Source: Porites lobata
Lineage: Eukaryota > Cnidaria > Anthozoa > Scleractinia > Poritidae
Direction: 5' to 3'
Assembly (NCBI GenBank): GCA_942486035.1
Contig: CALNXK010000128.1
Span: 367,501 to 431,500, forward strand
Length of the DNA: 64,000 nucleotides
In this document: piece by piece, positions 11,497 through 22,366 of the stretch
Position numbering within the stretch: the stretch's first letter is position 1
Layout: every line of letters begins with the position of its first letter
Made by a program: the position numbers and the translations under genes
Notes under the pieces: generated by a model
What the model saw: only the letters and a program-made list of their open reading frames with translations
The model's database searches: none
Told to the model about the DNA's origin: nothing

Positions 11497-11925
11497 TCAT
11501 CGTGAGATCGTGAGATAACTGGCGACAAAGAACCTATCTTGCCTGCCTAACTGAGTCTGATTGCCAGAACAATGTTTCCACCAGGTTTCTCTTATTGCCT
11601 GTCTTCTTTCAAATCTTGCTGGTGCAGTGGAAACGATGATCAATAGCAATACTACTCTCTTATTCTTCCCCAAGTCTTTAAAATCAATCAGTTGATGGAG
11701 AGTTTCGTCTATATCTAAGTCATCTGTGTCGTTGATTTCTGTTTGATTTTTTACTGGGGCCATAAGGACTATAGGGGTAGTATTTGCCAAGGTAGGCGCA
11801 TTTTGTAGCTCTGATGGGCGTTCCTGATTATGGAAAGTGGTAGTGAAGTAGACAAAAACCATCCATGCCGGAGCAGAAGCGAAGATAAGGGCAACAATTA
11901 TGACTCGTTTCTTGTTATAAATCAT
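11497..11925 (-). CDS. Beta-1,3-galactosyltransferase (GT31), orphan N-terminal exon
   Basis: The 142-residue frame starts at the ATG at 11925. Residues 7-30 are a hydrophobic signal-anchor, followed by a short stem with N-glycosylation sites and then LLLIIVSTAPARFERRQAIR, continuing ETWWKHC. The RRxAIRxTW motif is a hallmark of GT31 beta-1,3-glycosyltransferases, which add galactose or GlcNAc in the Golgi. Family members are usually over 300 residues with a DxD motif and conserved Cys further on, and none of that is present. The true exon may end at a 5' splice site just after the Cys. I found no matching exon down to 9266, so this is either the first exon of a gene with a long intron or a dead fragment. 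Direct repeats at 10822 and 11994 flank it. Confidence 0.6.
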   Translation of the reverse strand: MIYNKKRVIIVALIFASAPAWMVFVYFTTTFHNQERPSELQNAPTLANTTPIVLMAPVKNQTEINDTDDLDIDETLHQLIDFKDLGKNKRVVLLLIIVSTAPARFERRQAIRETWWKHCSGNQTQLGRQDRFFVASYLTISR

Positions 11926-11993
11926 TGCCAGTCATTGGGTTGTTGAGACCAGAAACACGGGTAATATTGTAGAACTCAGTCGCATTAACAATG

Positions 11994-12066
11994 GAAAAAA
12001 ACCCCTGAAAAACAAAGCAATATAGCGCCACATATTTACCTATCTGATTAGTGTAACCAAGCGTCC
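11994..12066. repeat. Direct repeat flanking GT31 fragment, right copy
   Basis: Second copy of the roughly 70-bp repeat at 10822-10892. It lies just upstream of the GT31 start codon in gene orientation. Confidence 0.85.
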
Positions 12067-12264
12067 AGACCGTCGGTCAAATGCCCCGATGCACAAACAC
12101 ACCTCTCCCATCCCTGCAGCATTTGCTGGTGAGCTAGTACCAACACAGGCAGCCCAGACGTGCCTAAGAGTGTCAACAACATGGACAAAATCGGATCGAT
12201 CAGAGCTATTATTACCCTTGTTATTAAAGATGGCATGGGTTACGACTCAAGCGTTGTCTATCTG

Positions 12265-12645
12265 CAGGGGCACCCAACGAGAATATAGTTCAAAACCACT
12301 TAAACATAGCATAGTTGAACGTATTGTAGTATTTAAACGGTATCCCCTAAAAATTTTTCATCTGTTCGGATTTCGTAGCTGAAAGTCTGGTGATCCGAAA
12401 ATTTTAGGGATCAAAAATTACCTTTTCGAAATTTTCGGCCAGAAAAAAGGCTCCCGAATACTTCTAGGTTACCTTTTTAGGCTAAAAATCCGTTAAAAAT
12501 GGGCCACTATACCATTTTTTAGATGTTCGAAAATCCTAGAAGAGGCAGACAAACAAGAAATTTTACAACAAATGTTCCGAATATTCTAGATCTCAAATCG
12601 TCTTCCGAACAGATATTTTCTAAAAATTGACGTTGGGTGCCCCTG
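12265..12645. mobile_element. MITE, 381 bp, CAGGGGCACCC ends
   Basis: Terminal inverted repeats CAGGGGCACCCAACG and CGTTGGGTGCCCCTG bound 381 bp of non-coding AT-rich sequence. CAGGGG ends are common in hAT-type elements, but the flanks show no convincing 8-bp duplication. Confidence 0.7.
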
Positions 12646-13389
12646 TTTCTTGTCTTTGCCAGTATTAAAATGTAGCGTAGTTCCATATTGTATTGATTGT
12701 ATTGAAGGTCGCGGAACTCAAATAGAATCAGACGAATGTTGCTAGATAAAAGCGTTGGTTCAAAATGTTTATTATGTATCACCCCCGGTCCGTGAACACA
12801 CAGCATACTACTTATCATAAATGAAAGATAGATGCCAAAAAAAATTGTAATCATTGATCTCGAAGGCTTTGTGCTTGCAGATTCAACCAATTTTTTGGCC
12901 TGAGCTTGCTAAACAGCAGTTTCCGCAGTGAATCGCGTGTCACGCACTCGCTGGTGCGTTGTGCTCGTACTTTTATGGCCTCTCTATGATGCAATCCTGT
13001 ACATTCAACTCACTATAGTTAAAAATTTAACCAAAACAATGGAAATAATAATTGACATTTTCTTTATATGAAAGAAGTGTAACATTATGATTTGAACTCT
13101 GATCAAATCAAAGCCAGCATTGCATTCTTGAGATGATCGTGAAGGACGGTGTGTGCGTCTGGGTAGGTTTAGATGACATTAGGAGAGGAAGACGGTCTTC
13201 CTATACCTTGAAAATGTTTCTGAGCCTAACGACATTACGAACAAAAAGGTGCAAGTCGTACTATTCATCGGCAGTCTGGTAGGCATTTTGATATAGAAAA
13301 CGTTAGATCTTCTAATCCGACTGCATTTGTTTGATGACTACGGGACGGTGAGTAACGAGGCGGAAAACTCCTCTCAGGCCCCGACAGAG

Positions 13390-13488
13390 TAGCCTGAATT
13401 TCATCCGATTACTTCGAGTCGTTTTCTCTTCTCAGTAGTTACTGAGGGAGCAATAACGACTCGAAGTAATCGGATGAAATTCAGGCTA
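13390..13488. mobile_element. Fold-back MITE, 99 bp, 9-bp TSD
   Basis: Inverted arms begin TAGCCTGAATTTCATCCG and extend about 35 bp. They are flanked by perfect direct repeats CCGACAGAG at 13381-13389 and 13489-13497. Same end motif and duplication length as the elements at 1743, 19077 and 59085, but a different arm sequence. Confidence 0.88.
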
Positions 13489-13714
13489 CCGACAGAGTAA
13501 CTTTTGACAAAGCAACAATTATTTCCCCTTCTTTCCCTCAATGTATTTTCTGAGCCACGTGACCAGCCTCAACTAAGGTTTCTCGAAGCAAGAGAGAGAA
13601 CCCTGGGAACGAGTTTGCCTCTCCATCGTTCACAACGGGTGACAATTTTCCACGGGCGTTGAGGGAGGGTGAGTTTTTGTTACTCAATTAATTAGTCAGC
13701 GGTAGTTTGGTAAA

Positions 13715-13972
13715 ATGAAGAGGGACTTCCGGTTAAATGATCGAGCTTCCTCTCGGGACTCTTCCGGTCGACTTTTTTACCTTATTTATGGCCCTTTTTC
13801 GCAATCTGGCGGAAAACTAGACGGGCGAGTAGGGAAAAAAGGGAATGCATTTCTTCAAGGAAATTTTGACAATGTTCGCTTTTCGGAGAATTACTGTTTT
13901 ACAGTCCATAAAGGAGACGCAGAAAGTCTAACTGATTTGATCGACAGATATCTTTCTTTGAATTCGACGTAA
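13715..13972 (+). CDS. Unrecognised 85-residue open frame
   Basis: An ATG-initiated frame with no identifiable domain, signal peptide or membrane segment. Its composition is reasonably protein-like and basic at the start. Nothing nearby supports expression, and it may be chance or one exon of a gene. Reported as hypothetical only. Confidence 0.2.
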   Translation: MKRDFRLNDRASSRDSSGRLFYLIYGPFSQSGGKLDGRVGKKGNAFLQGNFDNVRFSENYCFTVHKGDAESLTDLIDRYLSLNST

Positions 13973-15386
13973 AGATAATTGTCTTCATGTTTTCATATCC
14001 TTCGTAAACTGTCTCCATACCAAATTATTGTGGTTATTTGCTTGAAGTGGCTCCTTGGCCCCCTCCCCCTCAAGATTTAAATGGTCGGCCCCTAAGTGAA
14101 GAGCACAGAAAGTTAAGTTCGCTCGTATTGCTCAGGATTGACAGTTAAACATGAAAGTCTTCGGATCTTTAGAGTGGCCGGGGGTGTTGGAAAAACAAAG
14201 TTTGTGGTGTTTTGTTTAGCAATTTGTTGAATTGATTGTTACTGATTTTAAAGTAGAAACCTAAGGTAAAACAGACATGATTTTCCATCGATTCAAACTA
14301 TTATCTACATCATCTACATTTACTTCTACCTATATTAAGTCCGTAAAAATCGCTAAGACATCACACCAACCAATATGTGGTGCTCCAAAATTTGCCTTAT
14401 TTCCCAGTCTTATCAAAGCACAACAACAAAACTAACAACGGCATTTCGACATCAGCCAAGACTAAAACACTGATAGGATTTCGTCTTTGATGTTCTTTGA
14501 TACGATTTCTTATTGCAAGCACTCTCTAGCAGAAGCAAGCCCTTCCAAGAACTAAAACATTTAAAAGTGCTTCTAATTTCGAATTAGCCCCGCCTCCCTT
14601 CCCACTGATTCGACAATGTCGAAACTAAAGCGCCGATTGGTTGACCTGGTTTGTACTATGCTTCAATTGCAGGACTCGAGGGTGGGTCTAAAAAAAATGA
14701 TGCTCTGTCGTATCGGATATTCTTTATTACAAGAGAATGCGTGACAAATACAATGATCCTAATAACTTCAATTTCAAAATAGAATCAACAAACCACTGTT
14801 ATTACTGTTATTTCTTTTCGGCAAATACAGGGTTATAGCATAGATTCGCGATTCGGAATTCGCGGTTGCGTTAAAATAAAACAAAGAAAAAATGCTTTTT
14901 AGCTTTTAGAGACATCGTGATTGCGGTGAAACTAAGTGAGAGTGAATCGTGAATGAAATCAGTTACATCCAACTACTGTACTTGTGACTTGTGGACAACA
15001 CTGTTATTGGGAGGCAAAACATTCCCCATAAGCATTTTTTTTTTGGTTTTGAATTCCGGCCCCATTCAATCATCCCCGTCACTTGGAATCAATACAATAC
15101 ATATTCCCATACATCAAGGACCTACCACAGCGTTAAAGGACACCGCTGACTAGTTAATCGAGTCACCCGTTCACAACCGTAGACTTAGTTCATGCCAAAA
15201 ATTGTAAAGCGTTCTGGGAATCTTCTGCGTCTTGCATTGACTCTTCATTCGTCGTGATCAAGTCAAAGGTAAGGATCCTTCCAAAGACTTAACTTACGAT
15301 GACTAGTACAAGAAAAACTGCAATGAAACAGCGAGGTTCATCCGAACAAATCGCTTCGAGGCCAGTGTTACGCTTGATTTGTATAT
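13973..15386. other. Non-coding single-copy DNA
   Basis: No supported gene. At about 15058-15092 there is a degraded end of the family at 16275-16760 (ATCATCCCCGTCACTTG). Confidence 0.5.
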
Positions 15387-15595
15387 TAGGGCCATTTATA
15401 CGAAGAAAAATAAGACGCGTCTTACAAAAGACGCGTCTTAAATAAGACGCGAACTGTACCATTTATACGAGCATGTCTTATCTAATACATGTAAGACGCG
15501 TCTTAGCTAAGCCGCGAGACGAAATGTGCCGTTTATACGGACAGTTCGCGTCTTATTTGAGACGCGTCTTATTTTTCCTCGTATAAATGGCCCTA
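15387..15595. mobile_element. Fold-back MITE with TAGGGCCATTTATACG ends
   Basis: Both ends carry TAGGGCCATTTATACG in inverted orientation, and the interior repeats AAGACGCGTCTTA several times, itself palindromic. The flanks are ATAT on each side. The element can fold over nearly its whole 209 bp. The superfamily is uncertain. Confidence 0.75.
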
Positions 15596-16034
15596 ATATC
15601 ACAATGATTTTGGAATTAAGTTAAACGATCTGAAAGAAACAGAACTAGTTTATCGGCTTAAGTTGTTTCTGCAGGAAACAAATCGAATTTCATCTGTGAA
15701 GAACTTTAGGAATTAAATCAAATGGATATGAGGCTCGACGTTTCACTCAGTTAAATTCGACATATTTGCATTAAATGCGACTCTAATATAATTGATAATG
15801 CAGCATCTTCGACTGAGGCCCGGTTAAAACGTGGATTTTCATATGTGCAGACTCAATAAAGTCGGGAATTGAATGCATATGAAGTTCGACGTTTTTCTCA
15901 GCTAAATTTGACAGATTTGAATTAAACATGCGGCGACTTTTGTCGTATATAACTCCAACTTAACATGAAACGAACTGAATACATAATTAATTATGTGCAG
16001 CTATTTTTTTTAATATTAACATTACTTGTGGTTG

Positions 16035-16148
16035 TAGCCTCCCCGCAGACGTCCGTTGGGGTTCGGTTGTCACGCATTCATTTCTCCCCCGTGGGGGAGA
16101 AATGAATGCGTGACAACCGAACCCCAACGGACGTCTGCGGGGAGGCTA
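16035..16148. mobile_element. Fold-back MITE, 114 bp, near-perfect palindrome, 9-bp TSD
   Basis: Arms of about 56 bp starting TAGCCTCCCCGCAGACG are almost perfectly complementary with a 2-base centre. The flanks TTGTGGTTG (16026-16034) and TTCTGGTTG (16149-16157) match at 8 of 9 positions. The high arm identity suggests a young insertion. Confidence 0.85.
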
Positions 16149-16274
16149 TTCTGGTTGGCTACCTATTTTAAAATTATCTATGATTTACAAGTGTGACCAA
16201 GTACAGACAGTAAAGCACTGTCCCTCACGGTCCTCACGGACCGTACGGATCGAACGAACCGTAAAGCATCGTCC

Positions 16275-16760
16275 CAGGGGGGGTACTCGGGATTTCAAGT
16301 GACGGGGATGATCGAAGGATTTTTTTGGGTTTGAAATTTTCGATTCCGGGATTTTTTTGGGTACGAAAATTTGGCAAGTATTTTTTTGGGTAGCTTGATT
16401 TGAGTAGAGATTTTTTGGGGGTATTAAAAAGAATCGGTTGTGCCCTGGCTGCGTAGTTCTGCGAATAAAGTACAAACAAACGTGTTTTGCTGTTGTTTAA
16501 ATTTCCAATGTTTTTCTTTGTGTTATGCATTTGAGAGCTTTTTAAAGAGCCCGTTAACGTGGCCCGAACATATTTATATGTGTTTTACCCCTTTCTGGAA
16601 CTTTTAAGGGCCACAAAATCGGCATGGGATTTTTTGGGGGTTAAATTTTGGTCCAGGGATTTTGTTGGGTTTTTCTGAAATCCCTAGGGATTTTTTTGGG
16701 TCTTGACTTTTGGCTCCATTCGATCATCCCCGTCACTTGAAATCCCGAGTACCCCCCCTG
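16275..16760. mobile_element. Non-autonomous DNA transposon, 486 bp, 42-bp TIRs
   Basis: Inverted repeats of at least 42 bp, starting CAGGGGGGGTACTCGGG, bound a non-coding interior of repeated GGGATTTTTTTGGG-like motifs. The copy in duplicon A is cut by the window start. CAGGGG ends suggest a hAT relationship, but no clean 8-bp duplication is visible. Confidence 0.8.
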
Positions 16761-17440
16761 AGCGCATTGTGCCCTCATGTAATAATGAGTTGCACGCTCG
16801 GTATGTGCTCAGCATACGGACCGTGAGTAATAGTGCCGGTGTGTGCAGAACGTACGGTCCGTTAACTGCTCCAAATGCTGCATAATTTAAGAATTCAAAT
16901 TTGATCACATTCATGGATATCGATCACATTCAACAATCACCTTAAAAGTCAACAAACCCCAATATGCTTTGCCGTTCATGGCCCCTCTTCAAATCCAAGC
17001 GGCCTTTTGAAAAACAAACTACACCACGTTTAGTTAATTACTTATGCCTATCTATGGACAAGATATGAGCGAAAATGATTTTTTGACTGTGGCCGCTAAA
17101 TTTCGATGTTGCTCGATTTGTACAGACATTTGCTCTTAAAAATGACGTTTTACTGCATTCTTTGTTTTTGAAATCGTTTCAAAGTGACTTTTACCGGGAA
17201 GGAAATGAGTGGAATGGCATTGGGTCGTCTCAGCCGATGGCAGTTCAGTCTCCCAGACAAGTGGCATCCAAGGTTAACTAAAATAACATCTCGTAGAAGT
17301 AGCTATAGGTTCAGAATGTTGTAGAGTGTTTTCAGTCATCGGGCAAATCGACTTAAGCTCTAGCGAACGCCTTCGGCCGAATCGACTTTCGAGCTAAACG
17401 CCCGCAATTCGAGTAGTATAATATATATAGCCGTTGTGAC

Positions 17441-18253
17441 GGAAACCGGTCGTTTCGCCAACGAGTCGTTTCGCCAACGGTCGTTTCGCAAACGTCTCCG
17501 GTCAGTTCGCAAACGTGTAGAAGTCAGTTCGCAAACGTTTCGAAGTCAATTCGCAAACGTTATAAACATTGACATGTCAACCTACGTTTTAACTGTACAG
17601 TTCAGAATACTAACGTTATGCCTAAATTATTGGGTCTGAAATTTAATGTAACAAACATTTACATGTCAACCTGGCTTTAACTGTACGATTCAGAATACTA
17701 CATTACTTACTCGTTGTATGCGTAAATTATTGGATGTGAACTCTCACCGCTTATTTCCCGCTAAAGTATATTCCTCAATCAAATGGACAGACAAGACAGA
17801 CCGCCATTTTGAAGTTGCTTTATTTAAACCCAGTCCTTTAGGATAATTGTTCGTCCTCTTCGCTTACACGCGTGTGGTTCGGTTCGCGTTTTGTTTCATA
17901 CAGCTTACCTCGTAGGAAACACGCGCGCGCTATTGTTATCTTAATTAGAGTTAGTTGTCACCTATTTAGTGGAAAACGACAAATCAGTGGTGCAGTATGT
18001 AATCGACTACCAATCACATTGCTGTGATTTTGATCCGCTGCTACTGGTCACTACAGTATATAAAGGGCTGCGAGTTCTGTTCATTTCATTCAACTTACCT
18101 TCACGGTCAGTCGACAACTAGTCATGGAAAGTTTTTATTGTATCTTCTGCGCTAAAGAAGTCACTTCTCGTCAGGAAGCTCTGTTATGTGATGGCTGCGA
18201 CAGGTGGCAACACCGGCGATGCCAGACAGGCATCACGAGGGAAGACCGACATT
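17441..18253 (+). mobile_element. Mutator-like (MULE) insertion, 813 bp, 9-bp TSD
   Basis: The block is absent from the orthologous point in duplicon A, where CGTTGTGAC (1017-1025) occurs once. In B that 9-mer occurs on both sides (17432-17440 and 18254-18262), a direct signature of insertion. The left end carries about six copies of a GTCGTTTCGCCAACG-like motif. Then comes a duplicated stretch of about 100 bp (17570-17760), a TATATAAAG box near 18056, and the first codons of a zinc-finger protein at 18124. A 9-bp duplication is typical of Mutator-like elements. The right end stops inside the coding exon and no terminal inverted repeat is visible, so the element is incomplete or was joined unusually. 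Confidence 0.8.
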
Positions 18254-18261
18254 CGTTGTGA
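18124..18261 (+). pseudogene. Truncated zinc-finger start of a transposase-like protein
   Basis: A 45-codon frame begins with MESFYCIFCAKEV and continues with LLCDGCDRWQHRRCQTGI. Cys6, Cys9, Cys22, Cys25, His30 and Cys33 form a PHD-like zinc-binding pattern, which I associate with the N-terminus of invertebrate Mutator/FLYWCH-related transposon proteins. A core promoter-like TATATAAAG lies about 65 bp upstream. The frame is cut where the insertion ends: its stop TGA falls inside the right target duplication. No DDE catalytic domain is present, so it cannot mobilise itself. The transposase assignment is family recognition from memory and the 9-bp duplication, not a search result. Confidence 0.6.
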
Positions 18262-19076
18262 CTTAAATACGTTGTCTTCCCGTGCCCTTCAACCAGGTAT
18301 GGTTTTCAAAGTTTTCGCACTCAACGGGATATACATATTCTTTCTTAAAATCGTCTTGAACAGGGTATTTGTGTGGTGTTTTTTAAGCGGATCCCCTGCT
18401 AGACCGACCCATTGACTTGGCGGTTTTTTCCTGTGTGGTAATAGAGATTCCGGCCATAGCCTGTGCCAGGCGTTCAGATAAAAGAGCGGGGCGAAAAATG
18501 ACGAGAAATTTCTGTTTTTGAAATCTTTTCAAATTGTCTATAACCGGAAAGGAAACAAAGGAAATCATTTAATTTCCATTTGCAAATTACAAATAATCTA
18601 GGCATCCAAGCATGTCTTGGATTCCCTTCAATGGATAGAAAATTAGCTCACTTAATTGCATGTTCCAAAAATGACTCGACGTTTTCCCTGAAACTTCCCT
18701 TTTTCCCTTCCTCCCTATCCCCTACCCCTTTCGACGCCTGCTACACAGGCCAGATGTGATGAAAACATTCTTACAAAAGGCAATGCGCATGTGAAGGTAA
18801 AAAATGCAAATTTAACTCGCTGATTTGAATGTTGTCTCAAACATTGGTGCCCAATGATATGCTGCGTGAGTATTTGAGTGAATGCCATCGTCCCACTTGA
18901 GTGAATCATTGCAAGTGTAATATTCCGCCTCGACTAACGGTCTTTGTGATGCTGATTTGTAAACTTTATTGTGCGTAAGATTACTGAAAATTCCCAAGAG
19001 GCGGACGAACAAAAAGCGAACGGACGCAACAACTCCCATCACTGTTGGCCACAATGTTGCGAGTCCGCGTGGTCTA
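18262..19076. other. Duplicon B sequence upstream of membrane-protein gene
   Basis: Matches 1026-1742 of copy A apart from about 105 bp at 18766-18870 that A lacks. No gene supported. Confidence 0.5.
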
Positions 19077-19190
19077 TAGCCTGCGAACAGCAGACGCATT
19101 TCCGGTCGTCGGTCCTCTCCCTCCGAAAAATAGCTATTTTTCGGAGGCAAGGAAGCAACGACCGGAAATGCGTCTGTTGTTCGCAGGCTA
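19077..19190. mobile_element. Fold-back MITE, 114 bp, 9-bp TSD (copy B)
   Basis: Same element and same CGTGGTCTA flanks (19068-19076, 19191-19199) as 1743-1825. It retains a longer central palindrome containing CTCCGAAAAATAGC and its inverse. Copy A therefore shows an internal deletion of the loop. Confidence 0.88.
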
Positions 19191-19726
19191 CGTGGTCTAA
19201 AGCTAGAGCACAGGGTCCAGAGGAGTTCGGTGTGAATAAATTAATTACTTATTTAACGTCCCACCTTGAAAAATGTCTATACCTATCGCTTAGCACGATT
19301 AATTAGCCCAATGGAATCTTTATAAATCCACTGTAAACTATTTCTTCGCTTCTTATCTGACCCAGATCACCCAGATCGACTTTTAGAAATCAATAACCGC
19401 AAGCCATATCCTCGCTGGCGCACGGCACGTCGCCCGAAGGGTGACCGAAGGCCGTCGCCCAAAGGGCGACCGAGGCACGAATACTGTAAGCCGAGTTTGC
19501 GAGCCCTCAGTCTCTTGGTTTGCGGTCTATAGAATGTGTAACGAACCTGTAACGCGATCAAAATAACCAATTTTTTAAAGAGGTTTTCGACTGGTTTTGA
19601 TGTTCTAACGACAAACACATCTCCTCTGGACCCTGTGGCTAGAGTAGACTTTTTTGTTTTAATTACAGTTTGTCGATCTTTTCTCTTAAACAGGTGTCCA
19701 GAAGAAGACTTCTGTGCGAACAAACG

Positions 19727-21076
19727 ATGATTTTGAGAAGGAAATTTAAACTTAGAGACGTTCTTATCACCTGTTGCGTTTTAACGCTCCTAGCCATAGG
19801 AATGTTCGTAATTCATGTTGTTCCAAAAGAGAGAACTTTAAGATCACTGCGACCACAGATCTCACAGATGGACAGCAGCCCATCCAGCGCAGGAATCGGA
19901 ACAACCAAAGCGGCCGCCGAAGAAGCCGTAGATACCTCATTAAGTCTATTTGTCAGGATGTCTGGTAAATTGCCAGATCACAGGCAACGATATTACTGTG
20001 ATCTGTTCAGGACTACTGTTCTTTACTGGCCTTCTTCGTACGGAAAAATAGTCTTGGTACTTGACGAAGAAACCGAAGAGGATCATAAATTTGGCGATAA
20101 AATAATGGATCAGACCAAAACATACTTTCCTGATCGCAAGCTTGAAGTCTTATATGAGGCTCTTCCAAAAGACAAAAGCACGTTGGATTTTCCAGGGATA
20201 CACAGAAAACCCGGTTACAACAGGCAGCTCTGGAGCAGTTATTTTATCGACTTGTATTCAAATGACAGCATTATTGCCTGGATGGATAATGACGCTGCTT
20301 TCATAACTCCAGTAACGAAATCTTCCATTTTTAATGGCACAAAGTTAAGAACTTTAGGAACAGGTTGTAAATTGGGTAGGGATTGGATAAAGTCTTGGGC
20401 ACACACGTTGGAACTGGCCCTTGGGTTTCCAATGGTTGCTAATTTTATGTCCTTCTTTCCTGTATACATATATCGGGACACCTTCACTCACTGCAGAGAG
20501 TATATACTGAGAAAATTTAAGACGCGTAACTTTGATGAGGTCTTCAAGAAGTTAATCCACGTCCCGCACTCTCCAGTCTGCGTTGTGCTGAGTTATGCGT
20601 GGTACTTTGAGAGAGACCGCTACGACTGGAATTTCGAGATGTGTGATGACCTGGCGGAATATAATAAGAAGTTTCCAACCAATCATACTGTTAGACCAGA
20701 ACATGTAGAAACTATTCTGTCGGAGCCTCAAACAACTTTTCACGTACCATACGCCCCATTTCTTTCTTCAAACGTTATTGTAAGCTACTGCTTGTCACAC
20801 AAAGCGGCAGGAAATAATTTGGATATATGCTCTAATCGTGCAGTTTCACTGAGCGATAATTTTGTTCTTTTCAACCACGATCTTCAGTTCATTAAATCTG
20901 TGGACGAAACACCGTGTACAGGTAACTATGCCAATACATGTTTGGAGTTACTCAAACGTCATTATGACCAAGTTGGTCTTGAGATTAAACAAGGGCGTAA
21001 GGTGGAATGGAGCAATGTAAAAACTGTTGAAAAGCTTGCTAGTGAGTTTAACATTCAATGTTCGCCAATGACGTGA
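19727..21076 (+). CDS. Type II membrane glycosyltransferase-like protein (duplicon B)
   Basis: Intact 449-residue paralogue of 3527-4876, same start, same anchor at about residues 12-32 and the same WMDNDAAF motif at 185-192. Eight residues differ: anchor F17 to C, D to Q and N to S in the stem, then K to E, R to T, N to D, E to K, and T372 to A. The last removes the N370 glycosylation sequon. There is no frameshift or stop, so both genes appear functional. The CAG 3' splice-site-like sequence just upstream is conserved, but the upstream 1.17-kb block of copy A is absent, so 5' exons or regulation could differ. Function is inferred as for copy A. Confidence 0.85.
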   Translation: MILRRKFKLRDVLITCCVLTLLAIGMFVIHVVPKERTLRSLRPQISQMDSSPSSAGIGTTKAAAEEAVDTSLSLFVRMSGKLPDHRQRYYCDLFRTTVLYWPSSYGKIVLVLDEETEEDHKFGDKIMDQTKTYFPDRKLEVLYEALPKDKSTLDFPGIHRKPGYNRQLWSSYFIDLYSNDSIIAWMDNDAAFITPVTKSSIFNGTKLRTLGTGCKLGRDWIKSWAHTLELALGFPMVANFMSFFPVYIYRDTFTHCREYILRKFKTRNFDEVFKKLIHVPHSPVCVVLSYAWYFERDRYDWNFEMCDDLAEYNKKFPTNHTVRPEHVETILSEPQTTFHVPYAPFLSSNVIVSYCLSHKAAGNNLDICSNRAVSLSDNFVLFNHDLQFIKSVDETPCTGNYANTCLELLKRHYDQVGLEIKQGRKVEWSNVKTVEKLASEFNIQCSPMT

Positions 21077-21575
21077 TATTTAACACTGCTTGAAGTAATG
21101 AAACACAACTAGCCATTTTGTAAAATTTTGCACAGCCCTAAGAGTGATCAGCATCAAATTTCTCCTTGTAATATCAATGCTTCGTAAAACAGAGTGGTTA
21201 TGAGATTTACGAACATGATCACACAAGATGAATTTGGTTGATATCTCATCAACTTCCCTCCTCTATTTCTGTAGGAAATGAGTAGGGGCGAGAAATGAGA
21301 ATTTTAATGTTGATCTTAGGGTTTAAAGGGTTAAACTACCTAAATTGCACTGGAGGACATATATTTCTTGTCTTTTTCTTCGTTTCATGGTTTTTTCTTC
21401 ACCGTGTGATGCGTGAGGCTAACGAATTCATGTCATAAATACGCGATAGTGACATCTAGTGTAGTTTCTCTGTAAAGAGTTAAAGGCTGATACAGATATA
21501 TCGTTATTAATAAGGCGGGAAAGGAAGCTCTTGAGCTTTGCGCTAATTAAATGTATTATAGACCTCAACATAGTT

Positions 21576-21969
21576 CAGTGGAACCTCGATTTAACGAAGG
21601 GTCAAGGGACTGTGAAAATATGTTCGCTATTTCGAGGTTTCGTTTCATCGAGGTTCTTTTTCATATACGGTATTTTACTATGACAATACTGGGCGAAGAA
21701 TATCGTTCGTTATAACGAGGTTTTCGTTATATAGAGTTTCGTTATATCGAGGTTTCACTGTACTGAGGCGAAGAATAGCGTTCTTTATAATGAGGTTTCG
21801 TTATATCGAGGTTCCACGGTACTGGGGCGAAGAATATCGTTCGTTATAACAAGGGCTTCGTCAAACAGAGGTTCGTTATATCGAGGTTCTACTGTACTGG
21901 GGCGAAGAATATCGTGCGTTATAACGAGGACTTCGTTATCTAGAGGCTCGTTATATCGAGGTTCCACTG
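21576..21969. mobile_element. Tc1/mariner-like MITE with 75-bp repeat array (B)
   Basis: Counterpart of 5376-5919 with the same ends but two fewer 75-bp units (394 bp). Confidence 0.8.
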
Positions 21970-22224
21970 TAAGTGTTGAAACCAAGTGAACTGCTTGAAC
22001 GAGGGAGGCTTCCGTATAATGAAGGTGCTAAAGTAATTGAACAATATTTGTCACTAGTCGCGCGCTGTAACAGAACAGTTGCTTTTGAATTATTTCTTTT
22101 CTCTCGTTTTCACGTCAAAAGTTTTCGGAAATCTTGTATTTTATTACAACTGAAATGTTGAAACTAGCGGCTCAAATTGCTTTTTCAATTTTTGTTTGAG
22201 TTATACGGAATTAAACTACATATA

Positions 22225-22366
22225 GGTGGTTTTCACGCAATCTCGGGAGACACAAATAACAATGGTGAAATGAACAAATGCTGGTGGACAAACAAAGCGA
22301 GCTAATGAGCGATCTTTTGTTTACCGTCCACCAGCATGGCGGCGATGACGTAACGTGAAAACCACC
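22225..22366. mobile_element. TA-flanked MITE, 142 bp (copy B)
   Basis: Counterpart of 6921-7062, with the same GGTGGTTTTCACG terminal repeats and TA flanks. Confidence 0.75.
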
